This document shows positions 61,085-64,000 of a stretch of 64,000 nt of DNA, piece after piece. Every line of letters begins with the position of its first letter. Position 1 is the first letter of the stretch. Source of the stretch: JBDRMV01 sp043825615 (GTDB taxonomy: Bacteria > CG03); assembly GCA_043825615.1 (NCBI GenBank), contig JBDRRS010000019.1, forward strand, positions 179,515 to 243,514, written 5' to 3'. The notes beneath the pieces were generated by a model. The model worked only from the letters and a program-made list of their open reading frames with translations. It did not search any database and was not told the DNA's origin. The position numbers were made by a program, and so were the translations under genes.

Positions 61085-61351
61085 CTAAAACCTTATGTAA
61101 AAATTGGAATCTTCAACTTCAATGCCCCATTCCGTTTCCATGCCGGTTACCCTGCCCGGACCGTCGTAAATCGCCTTTATCAGTTCATTGAGCCCGCCTT
61201 CCGGGCCTTTTGCGCGCACCTCCACCGACCCGCCGGGGAGGTTTCTGACAAAACCTTTCAGCCCCAGACCTCTCGCGGCGCTGGCAACAAACCACCGGAA
61301 GCCCACTCCCTGGACAAAACCTTTTATAATCAGTTTCACGCTTTTTTCCAT
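61085..61351 (-). CDS. acyP: Acylphosphatase
   Basis: An 88-aa enzyme hydrolysing acyl phosphates. The active-site loop is KGFVQGVGFRWFV (Arg19 in GVGFR) and GFVRNLPGGSVEV holds the conserved Asn. The start is ATG 61349-61351; the longer in-frame extension runs antisense into lepA and is rejected. TACAAT six bases before the ATG, with TTGGAG 17 bp upstream, again suggests a leaderless transcript. It is divergent from lepA. Confidence 0.9.
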   Translation of the reverse strand: MEKSVKLIIKGFVQGVGFRWFVASAARGLGLKGFVRNLPGGSVEVRAKGPEGGLNELIKAIYDGPGRVTGMETEWGIEVEDSNFYIRF

Positions 61352-61405
61352 TGTTTTATTGTAAAAAATTTTGATAATTTCTCCAAAATTTGATACCTTG
61401 CTCTC

Positions 61406-63175
61406 ATGAAAACCATCAGGAACTTTTCTTTTATCGCGCACATTGACCACGGGAAGAGCACCCTTGCCGACAGGGTTCTCGAAATTACGGGAATAATGAA
61501 AAAATACGCCGGCAAAACGCCGATGCTCGACAGGATGGCGCTTGAGAAAGAAAGGGGAATAACGATAAAAGCCAAAGCGGTCAACATCCCTTATAAAACC
61601 TATAACCTGAACCTGATAGACACGCCCGGTCACGTGGATTTTTCCTACGAGGTCTCGCGGTCCCTCGCTGCGTGCGAGGGCACGGTTCTTATCGTGGACG
61701 CCGCATCCGGCATTGAGGCGCAGACAATCGCCAACCTTAATCTGGCGCGGGAAAACAATCTGAAAATAATCCCCGTTCTCAACAAAATTGACCTGCCTAA
61801 TGCGCGGACGGAACAGGTGTCAAAAGACATAAGCCGGCTGCTTGAATGCGGGCTCGAGAAAATACTTTATGTCTCCGCAAAAGAAGGAACAGGAGTGAAA
61901 GAACTTCTGGACAGAATAGTGGAAGACGTACCGCCGCCGGAGGGTGATGCAGACAAAAATCTGAAAGCGCTGATTTTCGATTCGAACTTCGACCCTTTCC
62001 GGGGCGTCATTATCTATATACGCCTTTACGACGGTGAAATCAGGCAGGGTATGAAGGTAAAAGCCGTCGCCACAGGAAAAATTTATGAAATTCAGGAGGT
62101 GGGGGTTTTTAAACTCATTCCTGAAAAAAGAGAAAAACTCTCCGCGGGGGAAGTCGGCTACGCCGTTGCGGGAGTAAAAGAACTGGTGGAAATAAAAATC
62201 GGCGACACTTTGACGGGAGCGGCGGAAAAAACGCCGCCGGTCCCCGGCTTCAGGGAAATCAAACCGTTCGTTTTCTCATCTTTCTATCCGCTGGGCGACA
62301 CGACCGAAAAAATGCTGCGGGAAGCCATTATGAAACTCCATCTGAATGACGCGTCTTTCTCATGGGAGGCGGAAAAATCAAAAACGCTGGGTCTCGGATA
62401 CCGGCTCGGTTTTATGGGCTCGCTGCATATGGAAATCGTACAGGAACGCCTTGAAAGAGAATCGGAAATTGAAATCCTCGCTACCGCGCCGCAGGTGATA
62501 TACCGCGTAAAGGAACAGGGAAAAGACCCGCATAATGTTTCACGGCCCGACGAGTGGCCTGCAAAAGTTAAAATAGAAAAGGTCTACGAACCCGAAATAA
62601 TAGCTACGGTCATAACCCCCGACACGTGGCTGGGGCCTTCAATGAAACTGCTTGAAAACAGCCGCGCAAAATACATCAGCATGAATTACATAAACCAGCA
62701 GAAAGTTATTCTCAAATATAAACTGCCCCTCGCCGAAATGATTGCCGGTTTTTATTCCGCCCTTAAATCAGTAAGCAAGGGCTACGCCTCTTTTGATTAC
62801 AGGCATTCGGGTTTCACCGAAGCGAAACTCGATAAAGTGGACATCCTCGTAAACGGGGTTCCCGTGGAAGCGCTCAGCACAATCCAGCCGAAGGAAAAAG
62901 CATATTATTTTGCAAGGGAAATTCTCCAGCGGCTCAGAAAACTCGTCCAGCGCCAGTTGTTTGAGGTGGCTCTTCAGGCAAAAATCGGCGGAAGAATCAT
63001 CGCGCGCGAAACCATTTCGGCCATCCGAAAAGACGTCATTGCCAAGTGCTACGGCGGCGACATAACAAGAAAACGGAAACTCCTTGAAAAACAGAAAGAA
63101 GGGAAAAAGAGGATGAAGAGAATAGGAAGCGTAGACTTGCCTCAGGAAGTTTTTTTTGAGATACTTAAGAAATAG
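61406..63175 (+). CDS. lepA: Elongation factor 4 (LepA)
   Basis: Ribosome-associated GTPase of 589 aa. It has AHIDHGKST (P-loop), MALEKERGITIKAKA (switch I region), DTPGHVDFSYEV, NKIDLPNA, and the LepA-specific C-terminal domain (RFDYRHSGF-type FDYRHSGFTEAKLDKVDILVNG; GGDITRKRKLLEKQKEGKKRMK). No strong Shine-Dalgarno is seen. It is followed by lepB, the same pair as in E. coli. Confidence 0.97.
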   Translation: MKTIRNFSFIAHIDHGKSTLADRVLEITGIMKKYAGKTPMLDRMALEKERGITIKAKAVNIPYKTYNLNLIDTPGHVDFSYEVSRSLAACEGTVLIVDAASGIEAQTIANLNLARENNLKIIPVLNKIDLPNARTEQVSKDISRLLECGLEKILYVSAKEGTGVKELLDRIVEDVPPPEGDADKNLKALIFDSNFDPFRGVIIYIRLYDGEIRQGMKVKAVATGKIYEIQEVGVFKLIPEKREKLSAGEVGYAVAGVKELVEIKIGDTLTGAAEKTPPVPGFREIKPFVFSSFYPLGDTTEKMLREAIMKLHLNDASFSWEAEKSKTLGLGYRLGFMGSLHMEIVQERLERESEIEILATAPQVIYRVKEQGKDPHNVSRPDEWPAKVKIEKVYEPEIIATVITPDTWLGPSMKLLENSRAKYISMNYINQQKVILKYKLPLAEMIAGFYSALKSVSKGYASFDYRHSGFTEAKLDKVDILVNGVPVEALSTIQPKEKAYYFAREILQRLRKLVQRQLFEVALQAKIGGRIIARETISAIRKDVIAKCYGGDITRKRKLLEKQKEGKKRMKRIGSVDLPQEVFFEILKK

Positions 63176-63232
63176 ACTTCCTCTTTTCCAACTTTAACAA
63201 AAGGGGACGTTATGAAGATTTTAAAGTAGAAA

Positions 63233-63904
63233 ATGGAAAAAATTGTTTTCTTTATCGCATTGGGCTTTGGCGCGCTCCACCTGATTCTCAAACACATCCC
63301 CGTCAAAATCCACAAAAGAATACTTGAAGAGGTAAAATCCCTCTTTCAAACGCTTCTTATTGTCTCCGCAATAATGTACTTCATACTGCAGGCATTCAAG
63401 ATACCGTCCGGTTCGATGAAAGACACTTTTTTAATCAAGGACCACCTATTCGCCTGCAAATTTATTTACGGCTGGTATATTCCTGTTGCAGGGAAATATA
63501 TCAAATTCAGCACGCCGAAGAGGGGTGACATCATAATTTTCAAATATCCTCTCAACACAAAAAAGGATTTTATAAAAAGATGCATCGGCCTGCCGGGCGA
63601 GACAATTGAAATAAAAGACAAAAAAATTTTTATCAACGGAAAAGCCCTGAAAGAATCTTACACTGTTTTCAGAGGCGGGCCGGCGCTTCCGAAAGGGTTG
63701 AGCGTCAGAGACAATTTCGGGCCGATAAAAATACCGGAAGATTCATTTTTTGCCATGGGAGACAACCGCGATTACAGCATGGACTCGCGCTTCTGGGGCT
63801 GTCTTGAAAGAAAATATCTTCGGGGAAAAGCCCTCTTCAAATACTGGCCCCCGAAGAGAATCGGAATCTGCCGTCACGTAAGACCTGAATTTGTTGTTCA
63901 GTAA
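63233..63904 (+). CDS. lepB: Signal peptidase I
   Basis: Membrane-bound leader peptidase of 223 aa. There are one or two N-terminal helices, the catalytic Ser61 in IPSGSMKDT, Lys115 in DFIKRCIGLPGE, and the box E sequence FFAMGDNRDYSMDSRFWG. A five-codon minigene (63212-63229, MKILK) with its own Shine-Dalgarno AAGGGGA ends three bases before this ATG, so translation may start by reinitiation. Confidence 0.94.
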   Translation: MEKIVFFIALGFGALHLILKHIPVKIHKRILEEVKSLFQTLLIVSAIMYFILQAFKIPSGSMKDTFLIKDHLFACKFIYGWYIPVAGKYIKFSTPKRGDIIIFKYPLNTKKDFIKRCIGLPGETIEIKDKKIFINGKALKESYTVFRGGPALPKGLSVRDNFGPIKIPEDSFFAMGDNRDYSMDSRFWGCLERKYLRGKALFKYWPPKRIGICRHVRPEFVVQ

Positions 63905-63912
63905 TATTTTTG

Positions 63913-63918
63913 TATAAT
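63913..63918 (+). promoter_or_regulatory. -10 box of tRNA-Asn
   Basis: TATAAT nine bases before the tRNA 5' end, just after the lepB stop. The -35 region (TTGTTG at 63891-63896, 16-bp spacer) is weak. Confidence 0.5.
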
Positions 63919-63927
63919 ACCCCTAAT

Positions 63928-64000
63928 TCCGCGGTAGCTCAGTTGGTAGAGCAGCTGACTGTTAATCAGCGGGTCGCTGGTTCGAGTCCAGCCCGCGGAG
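63928..64000 (+). tRNA. tRNA-Asn (GTT)
   Basis: 73 nt up to the discriminator G at the last base of the window. The acceptor TCCGCGG pairs with CCGCGGA, the D-arm is TAGCTCAGTTGGTAGA, the anticodon loop CTGTTAA carries GTT, and the T-loop is TTCGAGT. Whether CCA is encoded is beyond the edge. Confidence 0.96.

Noticed and set aside
61352..61633. Long N-terminal extension of acylphosphatase
   Set aside because: Lies antisense to the lepA start and GTPase domain; acylphosphatases are about 90 aa.

Overview
This 64 kb window carries about 58 protein genes, three tRNA genes, a probable 6S RNA and no rRNA or CRISPR array. Coding density is high, Shine-Dalgarno sequences are mostly good, and genes often join through 4-base stop/start overlaps. 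An outer-membrane porin-like protein with a signal peptide and a periplasmic 5'-nucleotidase point to a two-membrane bacterium. The scrambled remains of normally conserved clusters (murB-ddl-ftsQ-ftsA without ftsZ, rplT-pheS-pheT without infC-rpmI, a lone rnfC) suggest an uncultivated lineage. I cannot name the phylum from this sequence. Nearly everything is on the minus strand. The exceptions are murF plus an MFS transporter, the porin-like gene, and lepA-lepB-tRNA-Asn at the right edge.

Layout: the left edge holds the start of rpsP and a 231-bp MITE-like element with 15-bp terminal inverted repeats and a 7-bp target duplication. Next comes a gcvH / lipoate transferase / lipA / lpd operon. 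Then come a DUF167 gene, rsmA, and an amino-acid block (thrC, hom, aminotransferase, HCS/citramalate-synthase-like). After the divergent murF-MFS pair lie a HAD phosphatase, a ferredoxin, tRNA-Ser with a duplicated 3' end, birA, nadC, a PTS EIIA protein and tRNA-Gly. Positions 15.9-19.2 kb hold carbamate kinase and two tandem, divergent carbamoyltransferases. Positions 19.2-24.3 kb hold ftsA, ftsQ, ddl, murB and rnfC. An HD-GYP protein, a glycosyltransferase, canonical argF, a cyclase-family hydrolase, a PepD-like peptidase, dnaE and a TPR membrane protein follow.

The most coherent region is a nitrogen and amino-sugar island at 36.0-45.1 kb: nagB, a GltB-type FMN protein, two previously uncalled small Cys-rich proteins, glmS, a GAF-GAF-ANTAR protein, gdhA and glnA. 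ANTAR proteins are known RNA-binding antiterminators. The long leader of the GltB-like gene contains a hairpin with a hexaloop having A at position 1 and G at position 4, mutually exclusive with a downstream pairing followed by a U-run. I propose a self-contained nitrogen antitermination circuit here.

The last part holds a kinase-like protein and an ICMT-like methyltransferase, the porin-like gene (its signal peptide is written in eight heptanucleotide repeats), a 5'-nucleotidase, ymdB, rny, 5-FTHF cyclo-ligase, rarA, the 6S candidate, zapA with a ZapB-like coiled coil, a polytopic membrane protein, pheT, pheS, rplT, pckG, acylphosphatase, lepA, lepB and tRNA-Asn. Three roughly 110-bp dispersed repeats, all downstream of genes and in the same orientation, and a second hairpin repeat family are scattered through the window.
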